Shown piece after piece: positions 35,384 to 46,059 of a DNA stretch of 64,000 bases. The position numbers and the translations under genes were made by a program. Position 1 is the stretch's first letter. Each line of letters begins with the position of its first letter. This stretch comes from Chalciporus piperatus (lineage: Eukaryota > Basidiomycota > Agaricomycetes > Boletales > Boletaceae). The stretch spans positions 186,001 to 250,000 of the forward strand of contig JBBPTG010000020.1 of assembly GCA_038093975.1 (NCBI GenBank), in the 5' to 3' direction. The notes under the pieces were generated by a model, which was given only the letters and a program-made list of their open reading frames with translations, did not search any database and was not told where the DNA came from.

Positions 35384-36104
35384 GTTTGTTTGTTGGCGTC
35401 GGTGGGTCCACTCTGTGTGAACAGACGCCGAACACTGAACAAAACACTGCATCACCCGTGATGCTGTTTTGTTCATCCGTCCATCTTTTGATTTGCAGTG
35501 ATTTCCTCCTTTCTTCATCATGATGGCCTCCTTCCAAAGGTCCGCCTAAGTGAAACGATCAATCAATGAATCCAGGAACAAAAAGGCATGCTCTACCCTC
35601 AAAACGATGATACGAACGGCATTCTCGCCTTGAAACTCTTGCAGGTCGGACGTGTTTATGATAGCCCGTACTGGGAAGTGAGAACGAGGCTGAGGTCAGA
35701 GGCGACTTGAACTACATCAGGCCGTTGGACCATGGTTTGAATTGGCGATGATCGATTGATCAATGACCAATGATCTGCACAGGCGAACGTGAAGCTCAAA
35801 CGCAGAAACGTGCCAACAAGTGTGGATCATCTCGTTTCAGACAGAGTCGGCGTAACGGTCGCCCGAGCAGACCACGCAGTATCGCGAGTCGAACTCGAGG
35901 TACCTGGCCCTTAACGGTGAAGATTATACTAGTCCATTTGTCACCTTTCGATCAACGTCGAAAACTCTTCAGCTTTTACTCCAGAACAACATCCCAAAAA
36001 TCTCAATTCCCTCTTGGGTCAAAGCTCACTAGCGCATACCTAGAACGATGGGGAAAAAAACAACTCAATCTCCTTCAAACCATGGATCGGATCACGATCA
36101 CCAC
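35384..36104. other. Intergenic
   Basis: About 720 bp between the LINE and the ARMT1-like stop. An open frame on the plus strand at about 35.77-36.28 kb runs antisense to that gene's last exons and shows no recognisable domain. I see nothing else. Confidence 0.4.
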
Positions 36105-38346
36105 TCACTTTCCGTTCACTCTCCATTTCTCGCCCCTTCTATCTAGCTCGTCCGCCACCTCTTGTGGGATGCCCACCGCAACGTCCGCCTTGTTGGTTCG
36201 GAGACTCAATAGCGGGAATGATCCAGCCAATGGACCTATTGTGGGGTTTCGGTGGGTTTGGCGTTCTAGAACACTCGAATAGCAAGCTCAGCTCGTACCA
36301 ATTGCCGAGGTAAATGATGTAGAAACGGGCCATTTGATGTCACCGGTTAGTCTGGGTTAAGCTCAGCGACGTTAGATTGCCAAGCTGGACAGACTTACTT
36401 GCGGTAACTTCAAGACAATCGAACCGATATCAGTCAACTTGTTAGAAAGGAGTGGATGGCACGCACTTGAGATCGCCCTGATAATAATAGATGAGCGCGA
36501 GATATGGTCGACAGGGACTGGACTTACTTTGAAGATCACCAAGTCACTGCCATGTAGCCACTCCCAAAGAAGGCTCGCGCGTTCCTTCATGTTCCAGTAG
36601 GGGTATGGACTAGTCCAAAATTTGGCTAGTTCCCGTCCGTCGACGTTCTGGCCATTCACCTCTTTCAAATCTGTGCTCAGGACGAAGATGCCTTGTTCAA
36701 GATACGATTGCCATCGCTTCACCATATGCTCTAAATGAGCAATCGATTCAGGAGATGGGGCCGCTTCCCGAGGAAAGAAGGTAGGTGAGAGGAGGGATGT
36801 AATGCTAATCTCAAAATCTGTAGGCGTAACATCGGAGACGAACCATGGGAAGAGTTTAGGGCTGCGAAACATAAGTGGTTGCCCTAGAGGGGGAATTGCT
36901 ACTCACTGGAATACCACCTTCGAAATATAAGGGGTATATGTCACCAAAAAGTCTGCGAACACAAAATCTGTGAAGAGCTGTCGAGCAAGTTATCGTTAAA
37001 GTACGATGGAACCTGCTAATACGGTTACCTCAAAGCCCGCTTATCACTCAAGTAAGCAAAACGTGATTTAACCCAGGAGACGACCCACCGTTATCCAAGA
37101 CAAAGTCGCACCGCGTTCCTGAGCCTGTCAGAGTCTTGACATATTCCCAGACGGCCTCTTGGTCATCTTTGAGGATGAATTCTTTCCTTGCTTGTTGGGC
37201 ATCTTTTCCGACTGTTTGCAAATGCTCGATGTCAGATGGGGACAAGTGGGTTAAGAGTGAGAGATCCTAGGTCATTGAAGAGTGAAAAAGCGCCCGCGTA
37301 AATGCGACAGTTCCTACAGTGGCATTTCCCCTACACAGGTATGTTCAGCGCAAACGACGATCGAGTATCACCCGAATGTGTTTACCAAAGACACATCTGG
37401 ATCATCTCCCGGAACAGAACCAGCAATTTATCGGGATCAGATTTAAGTCTATCCTTTTCGTGTTCCAGCTCGTGCATCGTGGTTGCAATCTCTGCCAAAG
37501 AAGTGAGAACAAGTCGACACCATGACGATATGATACGCACGATAGATGGCGGCGCCGCTATTCTTGAACATTTCCTCCTTTTGCGCAAAGAAGGGATCGT
37601 AACTGCGCCATTGGGTTGTCTCGTTGACGTAGGATCGGAACAAACGATATCTGCGCCGCTTTTCAAACAAATGTGAGATGGTGATGATGGGCGACGCACA
37701 AGTAGCATCTAAACAGCGAGGGTGGTGAATGTAAATCAGGCAGGTTACTCTGGCAAGTCACGGTGACTGATCGACTCACTCCGCATATAGCCAGGGAGCA
37801 GTGAACCATGTGTTCTGTTTGGTGATGGCCAATTCAGCGAGCTCCGCGTTATAGACATCGACGTAGATATCGCCATCTTCGGGTATCAATCTACGGAGAA
37901 TCATAGTGAGGGGCAGGGATTCAATACACACCGGGATGATCACCCTTACTCGAGTTCCTGATCCCTTCCCATGCAATACTTCAACCGGCTGGCTTTGCTG
38001 ATGACTTCCTTCCCTTCCGTGACCTTCGTGTTGAGCTCCTTTGCGCGCTCGCTCGAACCTTGCCCCGACCCTTCGAGATGTTGGGATTCCATCGTCATAT
38101 CGTGAATAAGTTGGTGGACATGGTCGATAAGGTTGGTGATGATGATGGGCCAGCGCCTCACTACAGTATCATACCTATTGAAAGATCCAGAGTTCGTAGC
38201 TGCCAGGAGACAAGTTGGTTTGGGCGACTCACGAGAAGCTTGTCGAACGATGGGGATCGATGTGAGGTGTGGGTCGTTTGCAAGGCAGGGGTTACTCACC
38301 CAGACTTGTCCAGAGGATCGTACGGGGAATATGGCGCTTTGAACAT
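36105..38346 (-). CDS. ARMT1-like DUF89 damage-control phosphatase
   Basis: Metal-dependent phosphatase of the DUF89 family, which acts on phosphorylated metabolites and has been proposed to methylate glutamates. The start MFKAPYSPYDPLDKSG at 38346 joins to YDTVVRRWPIIITNLIDHVH. Middle exons give GKEVISKASRLKYCMGRD, QNTWFTAPWLYAE, YDPFFAQKEEMFKNSGAAIY, LSPSDIEHLQTVG and CDFVLDNGG, the DN-containing metal-site motif. The C-terminal half reads PKLFPWFVSDVTPTDF, then HGSDLVIFKGDLNYRKLTGD, then GPLAGSFPLLSLRTNKADVA, and stops at 36105. Several of the last exons are very short (9-60 nt) but the joins restore the family consensus exactly. Roughly 450-470 residues. Confidence 0.87.
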
Positions 38347-38987
38347 TCGTGATGGTGTCTTCGGACTCTGAGTTGAGAGATGTTGAAAATATTGATGTCA
38401 GTTGGATGTCAGTTGGATCAACTTGGATGTCCGGGTCTGAAGATCTGAGGGACGGTCTTCGGAGTCGTACCGGCCCGTGTTTACACATTGAAAGGAATAT
38501 ACTAGTAGTTGCCAACTCAGTTATGAATTACTCTCACTACACCACCCTTGGCAGGAATTTAGAGTCTGCGACGTCAGTGTTGAAAAAGACGGAGGGGCCG
38601 GGAGGGCAAATTACTGTAAAGCACACTTCCAGACAGTCGCGAACAATCGGATCAGCACCGACTCGGATGACATTTGACTCCTTGGACAACCCGATGACGC
38701 GCTGACCCGATCATAATGCAAATGACCTTCCCCGGATCTGTCTGGAAATGGTCGTATTCTGGCTGATATCGTTGTCAGATATTTAGTGAATACCGACTTT
38801 CGCAGTGCGGATCAAGCGGTGCGTGGGGCCCGAATCCAGTCATTATCGGTTCACTAGATGCTGAACGTTGAACCTCGAGCACTCAGTCGGTGACAAGTAT
38901 GGGCCGCGAAAAGAAGCTGCTACTTGACATTCATAGATAGTAATTGAGTGGACATGATTATCAGGACATCGGTATTCAACTGCAAAG
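38347..38987. other. Intergenic
   Basis: About 640 bp upstream of the phosphatase and downstream of the HET pseudogene candidate. A short imperfect tandem (TTGGATGTCAGT) occurs at about 38,398-38,418. Nothing else is recognised. Confidence 0.4.
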
Positions 38988-40399
38988 TCAATAAAGGCAC
39001 AGTAGTTCTAGATCTTGTTCCTGTCTGTCCCTGTTTTGGAGGAAGACTACCTTTTCGGTGGCTAATTTCCGCCATTCTGCTCCTACACGCCTTCTCCCGG
39101 ATCCATTCAGCTTGCATAGTAAAAAGCAGAAGTACCGCTCTCCTGGGGACAGCACACCCTTGTCGGGGTGACTCGACCAACCATAGTCGATGATGCCAAC
39201 AGCAATCCGATCACCCGCTCCAAAGTCCGGGCGATCTAGCAGCTTGGCGTTGCTGATGGAAGCGATGTGCGAGGGTCCTGATAGAGTGTACTCCGCCTCT
39301 CCAGTCCGCTCAAGAGTAACGTGGATGAGGATGACCTTGATCTGGAGCCGACGCTCGACAATGGAAAAAGAACGATCACCGCACAAGCGATAGTGATGCG
39401 GGTCCGAATTGAGTTGGTGGTCGAAACGCTCTTCTCCATAACCATTGGGAGAGGGAGGGAAAAAGGACATAGTCGATGCCGGGCCTGCCCACGCAAAGAC
39501 GTCACATTCACCGGCTCCAGGAGCAACATAGGACATCAACCTGGGAAGCGCCATGCTGCCCTCACCATACACGACGGGCAACGAGGCACCGAAAAGAGCG
39601 ATTAGAGAGTATGTTACATCCTCCATGCGCGTCGCCGACCGCCTCGATGCCCAAGATAGTTTCTGTCTGATCCTGTTCGGGCCAGGCAAGAAGGAGCGCA
39701 AATCACTCGTAGGGATACCGGATGCATTCGAGAGTATCCGAAGAAAGCTGGCGTCAGCCTTGTCGTTCTCGAAGCGTCGGTCGTTGAGAGGCTGCCACCC
39801 ATGTCCATAAAATTTCATCCGCTTTGGGGCAAGCAGCTCTGGTAAAGTCCAGCTTCTGCTAAACCACCTGTCATCCTCCAAGTCCGAGCGAGTGGAGACC
39901 ATAAGGTATGTGATGCACACATAGGCATTACGATACCAGGAAAACAGCAATGAATGTGCTTCGCTTAGCTCTTGAAAACCGTTTTGCCAATGCAAAGCGT
40001 GTCAGCCCAAGTGAATCGACATTTGAAACGACTTCTAGCGAGATGAAGGAATTTCTCGTGTTTTCGCCATGAAATGGCAAGGGGGTGATTCGGTGGTGGG
40101 AAGCCATATATTGCGTCCTGGTACAAGATTTCTCTATCCTGCCAAGAATGCGAGAAGATCGCATACTTGACGACGCTTTTCACGATGGTCGCGATGACAT
40201 CTTCCCTGCGTTGATTTGCATATGAACTATGTCGTTCTATGTCTGCCTCCGTAATGGACTCGACATCGGGTAGATACGCTTCGTAGATATCCTCGCGTGT
40301 TGCGAAGCGTATCCGATCGATGGCGGTGAGATCAATGAGTCGGTGGGGGATATGCGGAAGGTGGTTACGAAACGCCTGTAGAACTTCGGGAATGGCCAT
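38988..40399 (-). pseudogene. HET-domain gene with a frameshift
   Basis: The frame from ATG 40399 (MAIPEVLQAFRNHLPHIP) carries the HET start YAIFSHSWQDRE and TWADTLCIGKT, then runs into a stop after VFKS. The expected continuation, FQELSEAHSLLFSWYRNAYV, is in another frame and goes on through WFSRSWTLPELLAPKRMKFY, WASRRSATRMEDVTYSLIAL and VVYGEGSMALPRLM to a stop at 38988. The neighbouring paralog is intronless across this point, and no splice sites could bridge the break. Losing one base near 39,978-39,986 explains it. HET domains act in vegetative incompatibility in ascomycetes; the role in this family is unknown. It could also be a sequencing error. Confidence 0.7.
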
Positions 40400-40762
40400 G
40401 AGAGCACCCTGTATTGTGGTCGATTAGCCTTCCTCGACGATTCGTAAATTTTAAGCAGTCGTACCTTCTGGCTTAAGGTGAAGCACTAGATCCATACTTA
40501 ATTGAACGCGAGTACTTACTTACTACGGGAAACGCTCTGCATGCTGTGTTCAACTTTAGCTCTCCGATTCGTTAGCTCAGTGCTCAGTGCTCAGCTCCCA
40601 AGCTCGAGTGGGTCGATAAGCAATTGATGCGCTGATTCCTGAACATGGTGTGTAAGCCTTAACCCTCCCGCTGAAAGACCCTGACAGTGTTGCCTTGACG
40701 TGAAGGACCCTACGCACCCTCAATCGCCCTTGGAAGCGTTCTATTACCACGTATCCAACTAT

Positions 40763-42169
40763 ATGCCAACTCGTCTATTATATATCGACAACTTGACGGA
40801 GGACGGTGTGCGCCTGATCGATCACCAGGAGTTGCACCGGATGTTCAAGCCAAAGCTCGAACATGTTACAGAGGAGGAGATCGCCTTACGATCGGCCAGA
40901 TCACACAGTCATTCCAGGGAGGAAGCGGTTAGGGAGCTTGTCGCTGAGCAGCTCAGATACGCCATCCTCTCGCACTGCTGGCTAAAGGAAGGAGAGCCAA
41001 CGTTCCAAATGGTGAAAGAAAGCCGTTTGAATGGGAGCGGGCCAGGGTACGACAAGTTGAGGAATTTTTGCGCTGCAGCGGTGGCATCTGGCTGCAAGCT
41101 GGTTTGGGCCGACACTTGCTGCATAGACAAAACCAGCAGCGCGGAGCTTGACGAAGCCATACGATCCATGTTCAAATGGTATCGACACTCCGATATCTGC
41201 ATTATCTATCTTGCCAGCTCATCAATAATCGGCGACCTCGAGAGAGATCCTTGGTTCGGGAGGGGTTGGACGCTTCAGGAGTTGCTCGCGCCTGCGAGGG
41301 TCATATTCTATCGCAGTAATTGGAGGCCTCTCGTGAAACCGCAGGCTCGGAACGACAAGGAAAACAAGACAATCATGTCAGCCGTCTCTCGTATCACCGG
41401 CATCGACGAGGGGAGCCTTCGTCACTTCAGCCCCGGTTTGCTCAATGTGAGGGAGAAGATGCTCTGGGCATCTACCCGAAAGACGACCCGGGTGGAAGAC
41501 ATCGCTTATTCGCTCCTGGGGGTTTTCGACATCAGCATCCCAATCGCGTACGGTGAAGGGAAACGGGCATTTCGTCGCCTCATGGAGGCAATCGTCAACG
41601 ATTGTCGCGAATGGCAGATCTTTGCCTGGGCAGGTCCTCATTCCCCATACGCCATCGCATTCCCTAAATCACCGAGCGGTTATGGGACACTGAGGTTGGG
41701 CGAGATTTCTGCCTCTGTCCTCAACCCAGAACGTCCCATTCATCGACCCTGGGATTTCGGTTTCCCGTTTTACTCCACGACGAAGAAAGGGCTCGAGGTG
41801 GAGGTTCTTTTGGTGGAGATGATCCTGCATATCGACCGAGACCCTGTCAAGGGAACCACCTATGAGCGTCTCACGCTGAGCCCTGGCTCAGATGATCAGA
41901 GGTTCTTTGAAGACATACGTGTCGCTTGCGACATCAGATTCTCGCACTACTCCCAGTGGGCGGTTGGCATCCTTAATTATCAGACGGATGGGACTGGTGA
42001 GCGTGGTGGGATGGGGGAGCTGGAAACGATGACGACGTATGTCGGTTTTTTTCTCGGCACTGGAATTTACAGTCCCTATGGGAAATGGGAGAAGGTCGAT
42101 ACAGGAGAGGTCGTTAGCGTTCGTACCAAAGACTTTACTAGGAGAAGGTTAACAACTTTGTGGCTGTGA
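40763..42169 (+). CDS. HET-domain (heterokaryon-incompatibility-like) protein
   Basis: Intronless, 468 residues from ATG 40763 (MPTRLLYIDNLTEDGV). The HET core is intact: RYAILSHCWLKEGEPTFQ, KLVWADTCCIDKTSSAELDE with SMFKWYRHSDICIIYLA, and WFGRGWTLQELLAPARVIFY. The linked region follows: REKMLWASTRKTTRVEDIAY, SLLGVFDISIPIAYGEG and KRAFRRLMEAI. No NACHT, WD40 or other domain is attached. It diverges from the frameshifted paralog with about 360 bp between starts, so the pair probably arose by inverted duplication. An in-frame GTG lies upstream, but the internal ATG matches the usual family start. Confidence 0.88.
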   Translation: MPTRLLYIDNLTEDGVRLIDHQELHRMFKPKLEHVTEEEIALRSARSHSHSREEAVRELVAEQLRYAILSHCWLKEGEPTFQMVKESRLNGSGPGYDKLRNFCAAAVASGCKLVWADTCCIDKTSSAELDEAIRSMFKWYRHSDICIIYLASSSIIGDLERDPWFGRGWTLQELLAPARVIFYRSNWRPLVKPQARNDKENKTIMSAVSRITGIDEGSLRHFSPGLLNVREKMLWASTRKTTRVEDIAYSLLGVFDISIPIAYGEGKRAFRRLMEAIVNDCREWQIFAWAGPHSPYAIAFPKSPSGYGTLRLGEISASVLNPERPIHRPWDFGFPFYSTTKKGLEVEVLLVEMILHIDRDPVKGTTYERLTLSPGSDDQRFFEDIRVACDIRFSHYSQWAVGILNYQTDGTGERGGMGELETMTTYVGFFLGTGIYSPYGKWEKVDTGEVVSVRTKDFTRRRLTTLWL

Positions 42170-42402
42170 CGGGAACCAGGGATGGGAACAGGAGGATTGT
42201 AATCACGATCTTTGTACTAACATACCTCAACGGAAATTTGACAATGGCCTGGGCCACTGCCCGCCCTGCTTAAGTTCCTGCTGGATCTTGCTCGTCTGTC
42301 TGGAAAGGGTTGTGGTTTATCTAACGTCAGGGCAGACAACCTTCCGGTATCAAAACTTCAGAGGTAAATTAAATGAGCATGATGCGCGTCACGATGACAC
42401 AG

Positions 42403-42622
42403 CCCCACCACGCACGACAACTTACCCCGCGTTCAGGACCCATTATGACAACATTATGAGGTCATTTTCTTTTAGCCCCACGCAGGCCGCGCTCAATTCA
42501 CGAGCAGTTAACATAGCATCACCCACTACATACAACACGATTACCGTAGCACGACATTACTGTCTAACAAAGGGCCTTAAGCCCTATAAACGAGGATTCA
42601 AAAAAAAAAAAAAAAAAAAAAA
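42403..42622 (+). mobile_element. 220-bp poly(A)-tailed retroposon with target-site duplication
   Basis: A segment ending in a run of 24 A (42600-42623) is flanked by a perfect 12-bp direct repeat, ACGATGACACAG, at 42391-42402 and 42623-42634. This is the signature of LINE-mediated retroposition. The body has no coding similarity I recognise and no clear A box; GCGTTCAGGACCC is only a weak match to a B box. It may be a SINE, a heavily truncated LINE or a reverse-transcribed RNA. Confidence 0.75.
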
Positions 42623-42634
42623 ACGATGACACAG

Positions 42635-43241
42635 GAAATGAATCCACTGACCGCGCCCGTGCCCGGCTTCCGTCCGAGAACAGCACCTCGGCTGCCCTGT
42701 CCAGAGATCAAGCTTTCAAGCTTCAAGCTTCTAACCCACGCCGCAAGAGTTCACCAGTGCATCTGCCAACGAAAGTGTGGAAAACCATGGGTCGGACTCG
42801 GACCCTGGATCAGCCTGCAAAAACCATCGTCAAAAACATTACGTTTTCAGCTGTTTTCAGGCTGCCCGACAGATGTGGAGTCATCTTGTGCTAAGTAGAC
42901 TCCAGCAGAAAAACGAAGGTGGCGATGCCCTCGGTTAAGGAGCTCGTCGAAGGACTCTGACATAATCCACAAGAGCACATCATAGCCTCTTCATAGCACG
43001 TAGCAAGCTCTATCAGCGGGATCTCATCCTTGGCGACAGTGATTCCCCGCTGGAGTGTGCCAGGCGCAGCAGATGATCAAGTAGGCGAGCGCATCGATAC
43101 GCAGATTGAAAACCCGCCCTCTGGAAACGGATCGGGGGGAGAGGGACGGGGAATTTGTCCAGTCAGATGGCACTGTCTCTCGCATTCTATTCCCATCAAT
43201 TAAATGTACCGCAGTCCATCCCGAGTGGAAAACATCAACTT
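42635..43241. other. Intergenic
   Basis: About 600 bp downstream of the retroposon up to the SET-protein stop. It holds a short AAGCTT-rich tract near 42,709-42,730 and no recognised gene. Confidence 0.4.
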
Positions 43242-44741
43242 TTACTCTTCCGACGGGTCGATGTCTTCGTCCAACATAATCTCAATTCCTTGTTCTCTTG
43301 CAGCTTCGATGGCCGACCTCTGTTTTCTCTCTGCGAACCCCAGGATCGACTCGAGAATGTCTATTTGTCCTGGGAGAACATCACGTTAGCGAGTCGATGG
43401 ACAAATACAGCGGCACACACACATACCCGCTATGTAGTGTTCCAGCATGACCTTGACCGCTGGACGGATATCATCAGTATCTCGCACGTCTTCGACGGTT
43501 TTCATCTTGTCCAGTTTCGCCTCGACCATATTTGACAATTCGTCCGCCGTTGCAAGATCGCGCTCAATGTCGAACTCGAATTCACTCTTAGGGAGCATGC
43601 CCCGAACTTCGGACCAAAGACCATCGATATTGGAGGCATTTCTTCCGACATCCCATTTTTGCGCTGAACCGCCGAGTTGAAGTGTGATTTTATCCTCAGG
43701 ATTTTCGGGAAGAGAGAAGCCGTATCCGAGTATGAGCTCGTCGTTCGGTTTGGGGCCGTAGTTGTTGAATACCTCTTCGAGGACTGCTTTTGGGGACGGT
43801 TCCGAGACGGATTCGGACTTGGGATGTACGAGGATCGATACTGTGTTCGAAGTGCTTGTCATAGTTGTCATTGAATCTTTGGCGGTGTCTTGACAGGAAA
43901 CGACCCATGAGACGGCTTGTCCACGCTTGTGGTTCAAGAACTCAACGCCAGGAATGAGCACTGTGTACGTCGACGCTGATGCGACGAGCGAGGGATTGGG
44001 AGATAGGATGGAGGAAGGGAATGCGCGTGATGACAGATGGGTCGAGGTGGTCAAGTAAATTTCCCTAGGTTCCTTGAATCGGTCAATGGGGTCAATATGC
44101 AGAACAAGGCGTTACGAACCAGGTGAACGCTTCACCCCAGGTCTGATTGGCGCGCTGCACGAGGGACTGACATTGCGTCCATGCCGCACGCCAATCACGG
44201 ATCCGATCTAGGGTTGCGCCATACAAATTTGTGCCCTTCAGGATCTCGAGCTCACGTTGGGTGAACTGAAGCGGCGTGGTGAGTTTCTCGGTGGGGGGAA
44301 GACACTTGATGTAGGGAAGGTGTCGCAAGACCTCTGGTGCGCTAGACGGACAAAAGAAAACGTGAACGGAGTACGGGAAAGAGAGCGATCATGTTCGACC
44401 TTTGTTCCGAAAACAGCTGGTGGAGGGACAGATATGAGCAGATCAGCTGTCTTTCGGACCAAGAGTCGAGGGAGGAATGGGCATCGGGACCGAGAAGGGT
44501 TCGGAGAGCGTGCAAAGAGATGTCCTTGGTGATAATCAGGGAAAATGGACATGTTACGATCGTCGTGTCCTCGCTGATCCTGGGTGCGAGGACCGATATG
44601 CCGTATGGACCTGTCGACAGAGATCAGACGCGATTGGAATCGAGAACATACAAATGGACCTTCGGATTCGAGGACAACGGAAGGGTGGAATGATCCTCCA
44701 CGTGCAGTGAACCAGGACTGGAACGAGGACAAGTGGCTCAT
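43242..44741 (-). CDS. SET-domain protein lysine methyltransferase (SETD3/RKM/LSMT type)
   Basis: SAM-dependent protein lysine methyltransferase of the class with a split SET domain. Start MSHLSSFQSWFTARGGSF at 44741 is followed by GPFGPYGISVLAPRISED after the first intron. The middle holds VLRHLPYIKCLPPTEKL and RELEILKGTNLYGATLDRIR, typical of the inserted iSET helices. The SET core reads VLIPGVEFLNHKRGQAVSW and EEVFNNYGPKPNDELILGYG, in which NNYGPKPNDELL-like is the family hallmark. The C-terminus is a substrate-binding helical region ending DEDIDPSEE. Substrate unknown; ribosomal proteins, elongation factor or cytochrome c are family targets. Confidence 0.87.
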
Positions 44742-44956
44742 CTTGTCATAGGTCGGTAGGTTAGATCATTGGCATAGTTTTGGTAATGGACTACTACCAC
44801 TAGTAGATGTAGACTAATAGTAAGTAGTACTAGTAGCGCAGCGGTTGTGCTTTTGGCTTGTTTACGTGTTGGCCAATCCGTCTCATCCCACCCTCACCCG
44901 GCCTCACTCTCCCTGCGGTCCCGCAGCAACGACTTCTATTGCCCTCGTCGCCCACC
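44742..44956. promoter_or_regulatory. Bidirectional promoter, SET/SFT2
   Basis: 215 bp between divergent starts. It contains a CTA/TAG-step cluster at about 44,787-44,835 (for example ACTACTACCACTAGTAG) that resembles the one at 17.2 kb. Confidence 0.4.
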
Positions 44957-45835
44957 ATGGCCCCGTCGAACACCGAGCAAAGCTTTAGAAACAACCTCTC
45001 TCAATTCCGGTGGTCTCGCGGAGTAACAGACGACTCTCAGCAAACCCAGCCTGTACAGTCCCAAGGGTCAAATTCATTCTCCCGCTTCTACAACGCCGTC
45101 GCAGGGGACTACATACCTCTCCGATCCGGAGAACGGTCAAACGAGGACGAAGCTTGGTTTGCACTCTCGCGCTGGGAGAGGTATGTCCACATCTCGTCTC
45201 ACATCGTTTCGCGTCGGTGCTGGTGTCCCTCTTGCTGATCCCGACGTTCCACCTAGATTGCTTGGATTCGGAGCATGCCTGATCGGGGCGTGCGTATGCT
45301 TCTTCTTCGCGTTCCTCGGCCTACCTTGGCTCGCAATACGCCCAGCAAAGTTTGCCCTCGCGTTCAGGTTCGTCCCTGCGTCCCTGCCCGTCCCTCGTGC
45401 CTAAGGTCTGTCATTAGCCTAGGGAGTCTCCTCGTCATGGTCGGGTAAGCTTCTCATGACCGCCTGCCATTCATCCCATTCGTTGACATCACCGGAAACG
45501 ATAGTTTCTCTGTCCTCATCGGACCCATAAATCACATGAAACATCTCATCTCGAAAGAACGACTACCATTCTCCGCTGTCTATTTCTCCAGCTTGGGTCT
45601 CACCCTATACTTTGCTCTCGGGGTAAGCTTCACCCATCAGTGACAGCAATGGGCGTGAAATGACGTTCCCTTTTGATTTCAGGCGAAATCCTACCTAGGC
45701 TCTCTTCTGGCCGGCATAGTACAGGTCGTTGCTTTAGTGGCCTACGTGCTTGCGTACTTCCCAGGAGGCACCCAGACGCTCCGTGTCGGTGGTCAGATCG
45801 CCCTTCGCGGTGCAGGCAGCCTCCTTCCCATATAA
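44957..45835 (+). CDS. SFT2-family Golgi vesicle-transport membrane protein
   Basis: Small tetraspanning protein implicated in endosome-to-Golgi vesicle fusion in yeast. ATG 44957 sits in a strong context (CCACCATGG). The N-terminal exon is a hydrophilic, Gln/Ser-rich cytosolic segment ending in FALSRWER. It is followed by [20 protein letters not shown], then [18 protein letters not shown], then [19 protein letters not shown], and [20 protein letters not shown] before [14 protein letters not shown]. The PGG after the last helix and the F-x-A-x-Y-F-x-S segment are family hallmarks. Four introns. Stop at 45835. Confidence 0.88.
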
Positions 45836-46059
45836 TTCAACCCCTCACGTGTACTAGTCCTCACCATCGTCACACCGTCGAACCCTTTGCTACCTATTTA
45901 TCCGTCTGTTTGTTTTCAATCCCACATACTTGGAGAACTCTGAATCTGAACACGAAAGCCCGAACACATGTAAGAAAGAGCTACATTAATCATCGTGCGT
46001 GGAGTTATAGATCCTCTCTTTTGGAATACACCGCGCTGGTGCTTGTAACACTACCCTCC

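Noticed and set aside
35770..36282. 170-residue plus-strand open frame
   Set aside because: It overlaps, antisense, the confidently spliced last exons of the ARMT1-like gene and shows no domain.
42288..42629. 113-residue frame ending in poly-lysine
   Set aside because: The lysines are the poly(A) tail of a retroposon and the frame crosses its target duplication.
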